Positions 1-6,932 of a DNA stretch of 60,766 bases are shown one piece after another. The stretch is from Candidatus Pullilachnospira intestinigallinarum (GTDB lineage Bacteria; Bacillota; Clostridia; Lachnospirales; Lachnospiraceae): positions 1 through 60,766 of the forward strand of contig DVIN01000056.1 of NCBI GenBank assembly GCA_018711275.1. Direction: 5' to 3'. The position numbers and the translations under genes are program-made. Position 1 is the first letter of the stretch; every line of letters begins with the position of its first letter. The notes beneath the pieces were generated by a model. The model searched no databases and was not told where the DNA came from. It saw only the letters and a program-made list of their open reading frames with translations.

Positions 1-58
1 ATGGATGTAGAATGTATATGCAGTTTTGAAGGTGCATCACCTTCAGAAAAAAGAATGT

Positions 59-131
59 TCCTCCTTAGCTCAGTCGGTAGAGCATGCGGCTGTTAACCGC
101 AGTGTCGTTGGTTCGAGTCCAACAGGGGGAG
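59..131 (+). tRNA. tRNA-Asn (GTT)
   Basis: A full cloverleaf can be drawn. The acceptor stem TCCTCCT pairs with AGGGGGA through one G-T pair. The anticodon loop CTGTTAA carries GTT, the T arm is GTTGG-TTCGAGT-CCAAC, and the discriminator base is G, as expected for Asn. No CCA is encoded. It is the first of three tRNAs on the same strand, probably the tail of a tRNA cluster that extends left of the window. Confidence 0.95.
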
Positions 132-168
132 CTTTTTTCAAAAGAAGAGATAGACGAGAAGAGAATAA

Positions 169-240
169 GGCTCCGTGGTCAAGCGGTCAAGACATCGCCC
201 TTTCACGGCGGTAACACGGGTTCGATTCCCGTCGGAGTCA
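169..240 (+). tRNA. tRNA-Glu (TTC)
   Basis: The acceptor stem GGCTCCG pairs with CGGAGTC (one G-T pair). The anticodon loop CTTTCAC carries TTC, the T arm ACGGG-TTCGATT-CCCGT is perfect, and the discriminator is A. It lies 37 bases after tRNA-Asn with no terminator between them, so the two are probably co-transcribed. Confidence 0.95.
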
Positions 241-287
241 TTTTTTCTGCATAATCGGCAGAGAAACAGCATAACTTAATAGTGTAT

Positions 288-359
288 GGCGCAGTAGCCA
301 AGTGGTAAGGCATAGGTCTGCAACACCTCGATTCACCGGTTCAAATCCGGTCTGCGCCT
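288..359 (+). tRNA. tRNA-Cys (GCA), copy 1
   Basis: The acceptor stem GGCGCAG/CTGCGCC is perfect, the anticodon loop CTGCAAC gives GCA, and the discriminator is T as expected for Cys. The 72 bases are identical to the second tRNA-Cys at 11701-11772, but the flanks differ. A short hairpin with a T-run follows (GAAATGC / GCATTTC, about 373-400) and probably ends the tRNA transcript. Confidence 0.95.
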
Positions 360-435
360 CTCAGAAAAAAGAGAAATGCTTTGCGGCATTTCTTTTTTTG
401 TTCTTCTATTATGTTATGCAGAATCGGACAAAAAA

Positions 436-618
436 CTATTTAATATTTTTATTACTATCCTCCATATGATCCAGAGCATAGTCAATACATTGAATCACAA
501 CTTTATTAAATGACAGATCATTTTCATCGGCCAGTTTCTGGACTTTTTCAATCAGATCTACCGGCAGCCGCAGAGATTTATTTTCGTATTCTATCCGATC
601 TTTTTTTATTCTGAACAT
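436..618 (-). CDS. Ribbon-helix-helix (Arc/CopG-like) small DNA-binding protein
   Basis: This 60-residue protein has a short basic beta strand (KSLRLPVDL) followed by two helices (IEKVQKLADEN, SFNKVVIQCIDYALDHM), the layout of ribbon-helix-helix repressors and antitoxins. The chosen start is the ATG at 618, preceded by GGAGGTGGAT. A longer reading frame reaches 675 but has no good ribosome-binding site. The gene diverges from the one at 727, and the roughly 110-base spacer is AT-rich and could hold both promoters. No toxin partner is recognisable next to it. The fold call rests on sequence pattern only; the target is unknown. Confidence 0.7.
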   Translation of the reverse strand: MFRIKKDRIEYENKSLRLPVDLIEKVQKLADENDLSFNKVVIQCIDYALDHMEDSNKNIK

Positions 619-726
619 ATCCACCTCCTGTAGAATCTCATTGTAATATAAAATGAATTGTGATAATATGTTCATAAATGTATTATGAAATATAATATAA
701 AATATATTACAAACAGGAGCGGAATA

Positions 727-954
727 ATGAACAAAAGAAAAATCATTCGCTTTACAGATGGAATGGGGCGGCCTCTGTTTGATCTGCCGGATGGAGAATT
801 TCTGTTATTGGAATACGGAAATGGGGACCGGGCCTGTGTATTGTGCAGTTATTTCAGTGAAGAACAGGTGAAGTTAGATGGAAGATGTGTGGATATCCGC
901 CAGTTTGCGGCAGATATGGAAAGGAGCGGCATTGCGTATGGGCCGATGCGGTGA
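727..954 (+). CDS. Small hypothetical protein
   Basis: This is a 75-residue protein of unknown function. The start at 727 is supported by AGGAGCGG seven bases upstream; a frame opening at 685 has no such site. The sequence is mixed alpha/beta with a central hydrophobic strand (GEFLLLEYGNGD) and two Cys in VLCSYF and GRCVD. It has no signal peptide or membrane segment. It diverges from the ribbon-helix-helix gene, so it may be a target or partner of that regulator, but nothing in the sequence proves this. I do not recognise a named family. Confidence 0.6.
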   Translation: MNKRKIIRFTDGMGRPLFDLPDGEFLLLEYGNGDRACVLCSYFSEEQVKLDGRCVDIRQFAADMERSGIAYGPMR

Positions 955-1116
955 GAATGAGGAAGACTCTGGAAAATTGAAATACTGTGCGAGAATAAAA
1001 TAAGGGATTGCCGATAATAATGGCACTCCCTTATTTTACAGCGTCAAGATTTGCATGAATAAGGCCTGCATGTATATGTGCAGCGAATGAAATGCGTTGA
1101 TGCCTTTTCAGGAATC

Positions 1117-1491
1117 CTAAAGTAAATATTCACCAATCTCTCTGGCAATCTCCGCAATATCACTCTGCCCCGTAAACTCAAACTTCACAAGGCTCACCCC
1201 GCTGTAGTACAGATCCAGTTCACTGTCCAGATCCAGTACGCCGGAAGTTTCCACGGAAAACAGTTGAATTTTGGAATAGGGAAGGGTGGTAATGTCCTTT
1301 TTCTTGCCGGTAACGCCCTGAACATTGCCGGCAATCACTCTCTTGTTGGTAAATATCACATAATCCCGCACAGCCTAATATTCTCCAATGAATTCTTCTC
1401 CGGAGATAAAAAGCGGTGCGATGGTTTTCTCATTGGAAAATTTTCCTGTCTTTCTCAGCTTGAATACGCTGCCGTTCTGAAAATCAATCAA
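1117..1491 (-). pseudogene. Bacterial PH-domain protein (bPH_1 type), interrupted by an in-frame TAG
   Basis: Read from a TTG at 1491, six bases after an AGGAGG site, the frame gives a 124-residue PH-domain protein. It contains the family's VIFTNKRVI and TGKKKDITTLPYSKI motifs and the SVETSGVLDLDSEL strand. The frame is broken only by TAG at 1375-1377, between EEFIGEY and AVRDYVIF. Family members normally have Gln or Lys here, so one C-to-T change (CAG to TAG) explains it. The remaining frame from a GTG at 1371 (84 residues) keeps most of the PH fold but has no ribosome-binding site. Family members are soluble or membrane-associated proteins of unknown role. The break could be a recent mutation or a base error. 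Confidence 0.75.
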
Positions 1492-1545
1492 GGTTTTCCT
1501 CCTGTCTGGTTAATTATTTCTGTTGGCGCAAGGCCGGTTTTCGGT

Positions 1546-1574
1546 TTGACAGATTTTGAAGATTAACATATAAT
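1546..1574 (+). promoter_or_regulatory. Near-consensus sigma-A promoter of the antitoxin-like RNA
   Basis: TTGACA (1546-1551), a 17-base spacer and TATAAT (1569-1574) match the consensus perfectly. No protein-coding frame starts downstream, so the transcript beginning near 1581 is probably a small RNA. Confidence 0.8.
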
Positions 1575-1580
1575 ATATTT

Positions 1581-1690
1581 AACAAGACAGCCAGTAAGGG
1601 AGGTCAATGCTCCCCGTCCTGGCAAAATATTCAGCTAAGAGATAGCCGCCTATTCTTTTCCAGAGAGCAGGGCGGCTATTTCTTATTTTT
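1581..1690 (+). ncRNA. Putative antisense antitoxin RNA of a type I toxin-antitoxin locus
   Basis: The transcript expected from the promoter at 1546-1574 folds into a two-part hairpin. GCCAG (1590-1594) pairs with CTGGC (1619-1623) and GGGAG with CTCCC. After a short single-stranded stretch comes a terminator, ATAGCCGCC (1642-1650) with GGCGGCTAT (1671-1679), then a T-rich tail. The 3' stem runs into the end of a toxin-like frame on the other strand, as in Fst/RNAII and TxpA/RatA systems, where the two RNAs converge on a shared terminator. The RNA call is inferred from promoter plus structure; it has not been tested. Confidence 0.6.
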
Positions 1691-1692
1691 TA
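1642..1692. terminator. Shared terminator of the toxin-antitoxin-like locus
   Basis: A 9-bp perfect stem ATAGCCGCC / GGCGGCTAT has a 20-base loop and is followed on the plus strand by TTCTTATTTTTT. It overlaps the stop codon of the minus-strand toxin-like frame. Confidence 0.7.
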
Positions 1693-1747
1693 AATTCAGA
1701 ATTGTAATAATCAACATGGCTACGTTAAGAATGATTTGAAATTCCTC
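1676..1747 (-). CDS. Fst/holin-like type I toxin peptide, start codon unclear
   Basis: The minus-strand frame ending at 1676 reads EEFQIILNVAMLIITILNL, then KNKK and a stop. This is the pattern of 'putative holin-like toxin' peptides of Firmicutes: a short acidic start, one hydrophobic helix and a Lys-rich tail. No ATG, GTG or TTG lies in frame between the upstream TGA and the helix. The only nearby candidate is an ATT at 1759. The ATG nearby (1749) is one frame off. The gene may be a decayed copy, may use a rare start, or may carry an indel. The neighbouring RNA and shared terminator support its origin as a type I toxin. Confidence 0.5.
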   Translation of the reverse strand, partial: EEFQIILNVAMLIITILNLKNKK

Positions 1748-1844
1748 ATATATAAAAATAAAGAAACGACGAAAGATCCTTGTTCACCAGTGAAAAAAAG
1801 TATATGATAAAAAAGACAAAAATTTTCGGGAAAGAGACGAATTT

Positions 1845-2525
1845 ATGAAAAATATTCTGATTATGGAGGATGACCGGCGGCTGAATGATGGGATCCGGCT
1901 GGCGCTGAGAAATGAGTTTTCCTGCAGTCAGGCGTTTTCTCTGGCGGAGGCCCGGCAGCTTTGGCGGACCGGGATGTTTGACCTGATTCTTCTGGATGTG
2001 AATCTGCCGGATGGAAGCGGCATGGAGTTTCTGCAGGAGCTGCGGAGGACGGATGAGATTCCGGTGATTCTTCTGACTGCCAATAAGATGGAAATGGATA
2101 TTGTTTCCGGACTGGAGCTGGGGGCGGACGATTACATTACGAAACCCTTCAGCCTGATGGTTCTGCGGGCCCGGGTGGGCGTGCAGCTGCGAAAAGAGCG
2201 GCGGGGATCGCGGCAGTACCGGGACGAGGTCTTTTTCTTTGATTTCGAGAAAATGGAATTTTTCCGGGAAGGCGTATGCCTGGAACTGAGCAGGACGGAA
2301 CAGAGGTTGCTGCGCTGTCTGACACAGGCGCAGGGGCGGAATATCAGCCGGGGCAGCCTCATCGACCAGGTATGGCAGGGAGAGACGGAATTTGTGGATG
2401 ACCATGCGCTTACCGTGGCGGTGAACCGGCTGCGCGGCAAGCTGGGAGAGGATCAGGAGTGTATCAGAACCGTGTATGGTACCGGGTATACCTGGCTGGG
2501 AGGTCATCTGGAGAAAAAGGAATAA
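1845..2525 (+). CDS. OmpR-family response regulator, ABC cassette 1
   Basis: This 226-residue protein has an N-terminal receiver domain (about 1-115) with the acidic pocket EDD near residue 7, the phospho-acceptor Asp in LILLDVNLPDG and the Lys of DDYITKPFS. A C-terminal winged-helix DNA-binding domain (about 125-222) ends in RTVYGTGYTW. It is the first gene of a run with a histidine kinase 4 bases downstream, then an ABC ATPase and permease. That order is typical of Bce/Vra-type systems, in which the regulator switches on the transporter genes. The 14128 cassette regulator is a clear paralogue. Target sites are inferred to lie upstream of 3642. Confidence 0.92.
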   Translation: MKNILIMEDDRRLNDGIRLALRNEFSCSQAFSLAEARQLWRTGMFDLILLDVNLPDGSGMEFLQELRRTDEIPVILLTANKMEMDIVSGLELGADDYITKPFSLMVLRARVGVQLRKERRGSRQYRDEVFFFDFEKMEFFREGVCLELSRTEQRLLRCLTQAQGRNISRGSLIDQVWQGETEFVDDHALTVAVNRLRGKLGEDQECIRTVYGTGYTWLGGHLEKKE

Positions 2526-2529
2526 AACT

Positions 2530-3447
2530 ATGTGGAAACTGATGATTTTCGTGATGTGTGCGGCGGCCTGTTTCGGGGCGGCAGCGCTTATGATGCGCCG
2601 CCGGGAGCGGAAACTTGCGGGGCGGATTCAGGAAATGCTGGAGGATGCGGCTGCGGGAAAGCTGCCCCGGGAGCATCTGGATGAAAGCAGCATTTCCGCT
2701 GTGGAAAACAGTATGTGGCGGTATCTGAACGGCCGGGAAATGATCCTTGAGCGGATGAAGAAGGAACAGCAGCAGATGCAGCAGGAGATTTCCGATATCT
2801 CCCACCAGACGATGGTTCCCCTGTCCAATATTGCATTGTATTCCCAGCTGCTGGAGGAGGGACTGGAGCGGGAGCGCGGGGGCGCCGGCGGGGAGATCCG
2901 GGAGGAGCTTGCGGCCTTGAAGGAACAGGTGAAGACCCTGGATTTTCTGATGGGCCGGCTGATGAAGCTGTCGAGGCTGGAGAGCGGCATCATCCATATC
3001 CGGGCAGAGCGCCAGCCCCTGGCGCCGGTGCTTGAGACAGTCCGGGGACAGTTTCTGGCCAGGTCGGCCCGGAAGAATATCGACCTGACCGTACAGGTTG
3101 GACAGGAGGAGGCGCTTTTCGACGCGAAATGGACGGTGGAAGCCGTCTCCAATATTGTGGACAACGCGGTGAAATATACGCCGGAAGGTGGAAAAGTTTC
3201 CATTTCCGTGGAGGCGCTGACTTCACTGGTGCGGGTGGATATCCGGGATAACGGAAGGGGTATCTCCGAGGAGGAGCAGGCCAGGATTTTCACCAGGTTT
3301 TACCGGGCGGAGGGGACAGCCCGGCAGCCGGGGGTGGGTATCGGCCTGTACATTGCCAGGGAGGTGATGCGTGCCCAGAACGGTTATATCAGGGTTTCCT
3401 CCGCGCCGGGAAGGGGAAGCGTGTTTTCTCTGTGTTTCCTCAGATGA
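2530..3447 (+). CDS. Sensor histidine kinase with minimal input region, ABC cassette 1
   Basis: This 305-residue kinase has one N-terminal hydrophobic segment (about 3-22, IFVMCAAACFGAAALMM) directly followed by basic residues and no extracytoplasmic sensor loop. The dimerisation helix carries the phospho-accepting His in SDISHQTMVPL (about residue 96). The ATP-binding domain shows the N box NIVDNAVKYTP, the G1 box DNGRGI and the G2 box GVGIGLYIA. The start at 2530 follows GGAGAAAAAGGA; a longer frame from 2476 overlaps the regulator and is less likely. The lack of a sensor domain suggests that the signal comes through the downstream ABC permease. Confidence 0.9.
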   Translation: MWKLMIFVMCAAACFGAAALMMRRRERKLAGRIQEMLEDAAAGKLPREHLDESSISAVENSMWRYLNGREMILERMKKEQQQMQQEISDISHQTMVPLSNIALYSQLLEEGLERERGGAGGEIREELAALKEQVKTLDFLMGRLMKLSRLESGIIHIRAERQPLAPVLETVRGQFLARSARKNIDLTVQVGQEEALFDAKWTVEAVSNIVDNAVKYTPEGGKVSISVEALTSLVRVDIRDNGRGISEEEQARIFTRFYRAEGTARQPGVGIGLYIAREVMRAQNGYIRVSSAPGRGSVFSLCFLR

Positions 3448-3541
3448 CAAGGGTGATGCCCGGGAAGCTGCCGCGCCGGAAGGGAGTTCGGGGCCGGTAG
3501 AGGATTTGCGGGAGGCGAATAGGGGAGGAAGGGACAGAATC

Positions 3542-3555
3542 TCACAAAACTGTGA
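3542..3555. promoter_or_regulatory. Inverted repeat upstream of ABC cassette 1
   Basis: TCACA-AAAC-TGTGA is a perfect 5-bp inverted repeat in the 194-base gap between the kinase and the ABC ATPase. A further GCTGTGAG copy lies about 15 bases downstream, before a possible -10 (TATCCT near 3592). It is a candidate regulator-binding site controlling the transporter genes separately from the two-component genes. Confidence 0.35.
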
Positions 3556-3641
3556 CATTGTGGAGCCGGGGCTGTGAGGGTTTGATGGTATCCTTTTATC
3601 AGAAGGAAATTGATTCCGGACAATGAGAGGAGGATGCGAAA

Positions 3642-4319
3642 ATGAATATTCTGGAGACGAGAGGGCTGACGAAGCTGTACGGAACCGGGGAGACGCAGGT
3701 ACGGGCGCTGGACGGCATTGATCTGACGGTGGAACGGGGAGAATTTGTGGCGGTGGTGGGCTCTTCGGGGAGCGGGAAATCCACCTTTCTCAACATGGTG
3801 GGCGGTCTGGACGTCCCCACATCGGGGGAGGTGATCGTGGATCAGAAGCGGCTGCGGGATCTGACGGATGATGAACTGACGGTGTTCCGCAGGAGAAAGA
3901 TCGGTTTTGTTTTTCAGCAGTACAATCTGATTCCCATGCTGACGGTGTGGGAAAATATCATCCTGCCGCTGAAAATGGACGGCCGGCGGGTGGATGAGGC
4001 GTATCTGCGGGAAATCACCGGGATTCTGGGACTTGAGGAGCGGCTGGATAGGATTCCCGGCCAGTTGTCCGGAGGTCAGCAGCAGAGAGTGGCCATTGCC
4101 AGGGCGCTGGCCATCAAGCCGGCGCTGCTGCTGGCGGACGAGCCCACGGGAAATCTGGATTCCAGAACCAGCCAGGATGTGCTGGGGCTTCTGAAGATCA
4201 CCGGGCGAAAATTTGACCAGACGGTGGTGATGATCACCCACAACGAAGAGATCGCTCAGCTGGCGGACCGGATTGTGCGGATCGAGGACGGGCGGCTGGT
4301 AAAAGGCGGTGAGTCATGA
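3642..4319 (+). CDS. ABC transporter ATP-binding protein (MacB/LolD/Bce type), cassette 1
   Basis: The 225-residue ATPase carries Walker A GSSGSGKST (about residue 40), a Q loop in FVFQQYN, the signature LSGGQQQR, Walker [13 protein letters not shown] and the switch His in MITHNEE. Its length and the extended 'DEPTGNLD' motif are typical of the lipoprotein-release, macrolide and antimicrobial-peptide group that pairs with FtsX-type permeases. AGGAGG precedes the ATG by 8 bases. The stop overlaps the permease start by 4 bases (ATGA), which implies translational coupling and complex formation at the cytoplasmic membrane. Confidence 0.95.
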   Translation: MNILETRGLTKLYGTGETQVRALDGIDLTVERGEFVAVVGSSGSGKSTFLNMVGGLDVPTSGEVIVDQKRLRDLTDDELTVFRRRKIGFVFQQYNLIPMLTVWENIILPLKMDGRRVDEAYLREITGILGLEERLDRIPGQLSGGQQQRVAIARALAIKPALLLADEPTGNLDSRTSQDVLGLLKITGRKFDQTVVMITHNEEIAQLADRIVRIEDGRLVKGGES

Positions 4320-6871
4320 TGAAGAACAGTCTTTCCCGGCGGTTTCTGCGAAGCTATAAAAAGAATACGGCGGCCATTTTTCTCAGCTTTGCCCTGACGT
4401 TTCTGCTGCTTGCGGTTTTGCTGACGCTGATTCACACGAATTTCCGTATTTCCGGTATCCAGGCACAGGCGGAATTTACCCCGTCGGACTGCTATATTGA
4501 CGGACTTTCTCAGGAGCAGGTGGATACGCTGGCCGCCGACCCGGAAATCTCCTGGATGGGTGTGCAGCAGGGGGAGAGCCGGCTGTATGAGCGGAATCAT
4601 CAGCAGGTGCATGTGACCAGAAATGACGGGGAGGCCGCCACCATGATGGCCACGGTGCTGGAGGGGAGGCTTCCCGAGGGAGAAGGGGAAGTGGCGGCGG
4701 AGAAATGGACGTTGCTGAATCTGGGCGTCGAGCCTGCGGTCAATCAGCGCATTTCTCTGACGGATCCGGACACGGGACAGGAAGAAGAATTTCTGTTGAC
4801 CGGAATTTTGTCGGATATTTACGCCAATAAAAAGTACGGGCTTCTGTCCCTGTCGGCGGCCTGCAGTCCCCAGCCGGAGGAGGAAAATCTGGTTTATCTG
4901 AAATTCTCGGAAGGGACGGGTTATGAGGAAAAGACCACCCGCCTTCAGGAGGAACTGGGGATTGCAAAGGATCAGATCCGGGAATGTCCCGCCAGGGAGG
5001 ATCGGGGCCGTCTGTATCTGCTGGACGCGGAGCTGGCAGGGCTGATTCTTCTGATCTGCATGGTGGTATTTTACGGGGTATACCGGATTTCGCTGCTGTC
5101 CCGGCTGCCTCAGTACGGTGTGCTGCGGGCCATCGGCATGACCAGAAAAGAGCTGCGGGGCGTGATGCTCCGGGAATTGTATCTGATTTATCTGCCGGCG
5201 GTTCCGGCGGGGATTTGTCTGGGACTTCTGACGGCCCGGGGGATTCTGCTGGTATCGGGAGACGCGGACAGTCAGGTGTACCTGCACAATGAGGCGGTGC
5301 GTTTTTCCCTGGAAATACCGGTGCTGCCCATTCTCCTGTGCGCGGCTGCAGCGGCTGTCTGTATCGGAGGAATCTGCCTGGCAGCCGCGAAGAAGGCCAT
5401 CCGGCAGCCGGTGATCGGGATGATAGCGGGAAATCCCGGCGGGCGCAAGGACGCCGGGACAGTCTGCGAAATCGGCAGATCAGGAAGCAAAACGGGGATG
5501 CTGTTTCGGATGGGATGCAAGTATCTGCGGAAGGATCTTCGCACCACCGGTTTTGTGATTCTGACTATCTGCGTGGGCGTGGTGCTGTTTACCGGACTGG
5601 CATATAAGGCGAGGACGCTGAACATTTACCGGGAGGATACCAGAGAGCTGTACTATCTCAACGGGCAGTACGCCATGACTATGCAGTATTTTAATCAGAC
5701 CGGGCAGGGGATTTCCAGGGACAGCGCCCGGGAAATCGCCGGTACGGAGGGAGTCCGGAACGTAAAGACCAGCTCCGCGCTGCCCGTTCGTGTTCTTGAT
5801 GATGAGGAAATCCGGCGGAATGAGGAGTATTATGACCGGTACAACCAGTCTCTGGAGGAAATTTACGGCTACAGCAGCGCAGGATTTGACGGCAGGGATT
5901 CCGTGTATAAATCCTTTCTGTGCGGCTACAACACGGCTGCGCTGAAAGCGCTTCGGCCCTATGTGCTGGAGGGAGATTTTGACCCGGAAGGCCTCCGGGA
6001 GGATGAGGTGATTCTGGCGGTGCTGCGGACGGACAATACTGGTGAAAATCAGACGCCCGCATCCTACCGGGAGGGAACGCCGCTGATGGATTACCATGCG
6101 GGGGATACCATCCGTATTAAATACCGGGCAGATCTGGAAACTGATCTGCCGGAATATGAAAATTTTTCTGATACAAATGCCCGGTATGTATACCGGACGT
6201 ATCGGGTGGCTGCCGTGGTGTCTTTTGCATATATGTATGACTGCAGGCGGACCGTCTACCCGCTGCTGATCACCGATGACCGCTTTATCCGGCAGATCGC
6301 GCCGGACAGCGCCATCCAGTGTATGTATCTGGACGGGGAGGCCGGGATGAGCCAGGAGCGGCAGACACAGCTGGAACGGCAGCTGATCCGGGCCGGAAGC
6401 CGGAACAGTAATGTGTCCACCCGCAGCCTTATTTCGGAAATCCGTCAGAATGAAATGTTTTATTACAAGCAGATGGTGTACATCACCGGGATTGCCGTTA
6501 CCGCCTTCGTGCTGGTGCTGATCAATATGGCAAATACGCTCCGGTACCGGATGCAGTCCAGGAGCCGGGAGATCTGCATGCTGCGGGCGGTGGGGCTGAG
6601 TATCCCCATGGTAAGGAGGATGCTGCTGTTTGAAAATCTGACCATGGGCGGGGCCGCCATTGTGCTGTCATTCGCGGTTCTGCAGCCGGTGCTGCGGTAT
6701 CTGTACGCCGCATCGAATATGAAAGCGTTCGGCCATGGATTTTCCTTTGACGCGGCGGCCTTTCTGCTGGTGGCCGCAGGAGCGCTGGCGGTGTGCGCGG
6801 CGCTTTCCGTCCGGATTCTGAAGGTATGGAAATCCAGAAACGTGGCGGAGGGGATCGGGCGGTTTGAGTAA
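4316..6871 (+). CDS. Large FtsX-family ABC permease, cassette 1
   Basis: This 851-residue permease has an N-terminal membrane segment (about 20-42, IFLSFALTFLLLAVLLTLI), a roughly 180-residue extracytoplasmic region, a first FtsX bundle (about 235-355, with the RAIGMTRKELRG coupling motif), another transmembrane helix near 410, a long extracytoplasmic region (about 430-715) and a second FtsX bundle (about 720-840, with LRAVGLSIPMVRRM). The layout matches the large YknZ/BceB-like permeases of Clostridia that lack periplasmic partners. Together with the ATPase it probably removes or senses a lipid, lipoprotein or peptide ligand. The substrate is unknown. The next gene begins 62 bases downstream. 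Confidence 0.9.
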   Translation: MMKNSLSRRFLRSYKKNTAAIFLSFALTFLLLAVLLTLIHTNFRISGIQAQAEFTPSDCYIDGLSQEQVDTLAADPEISWMGVQQGESRLYERNHQQVHVTRNDGEAATMMATVLEGRLPEGEGEVAAEKWTLLNLGVEPAVNQRISLTDPDTGQEEEFLLTGILSDIYANKKYGLLSLSAACSPQPEEENLVYLKFSEGTGYEEKTTRLQEELGIAKDQIRECPAREDRGRLYLLDAELAGLILLICMVVFYGVYRISLLSRLPQYGVLRAIGMTRKELRGVMLRELYLIYLPAVPAGICLGLLTARGILLVSGDADSQVYLHNEAVRFSLEIPVLPILLCAAAAAVCIGGICLAAAKKAIRQPVIGMIAGNPGGRKDAGTVCEIGRSGSKTGMLFRMGCKYLRKDLRTTGFVILTICVGVVLFTGLAYKARTLNIYREDTRELYYLNGQYAMTMQYFNQTGQGISRDSAREIAGTEGVRNVKTSSALPVRVLDDEEIRRNEEYYDRYNQSLEEIYGYSSAGFDGRDSVYKSFLCGYNTAALKALRPYVLEGDFDPEGLREDEVILAVLRTDNTGENQTPASYREGTPLMDYHAGDTIRIKYRADLETDLPEYENFSDTNARYVYRTYRVAAVVSFAYMYDCRRTVYPLLITDDRFIRQIAPDSAIQCMYLDGEAGMSQERQTQLERQLIRAGSRNSNVSTRSLISEIRQNEMFYYKQMVYITGIAVTAFVLVLINMANTLRYRMQSRSREICMLRAVGLSIPMVRRMLLFENLTMGGAAIVLSFAVLQPVLRYLYAASNMKAFGHGFSFDAAAFLLVAAGALAVCAALSVRILKVWKSRNVAEGIGRFE

Positions 6872-6932
6872 ATGATGCAGAGGCCCCTGTCTGGTTGGTT
6901 GTCTGCGAAAAAAATGATGGAGAGGTAAAAAA

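Noticed and set aside
1117-1491. TAG codon decoded as an amino acid (pyrrolysine or suppressor)
   Set aside because: The window shows no pyl genes or downstream stem-loop, and other genes here use TAG as a normal stop. A mutation is simpler.
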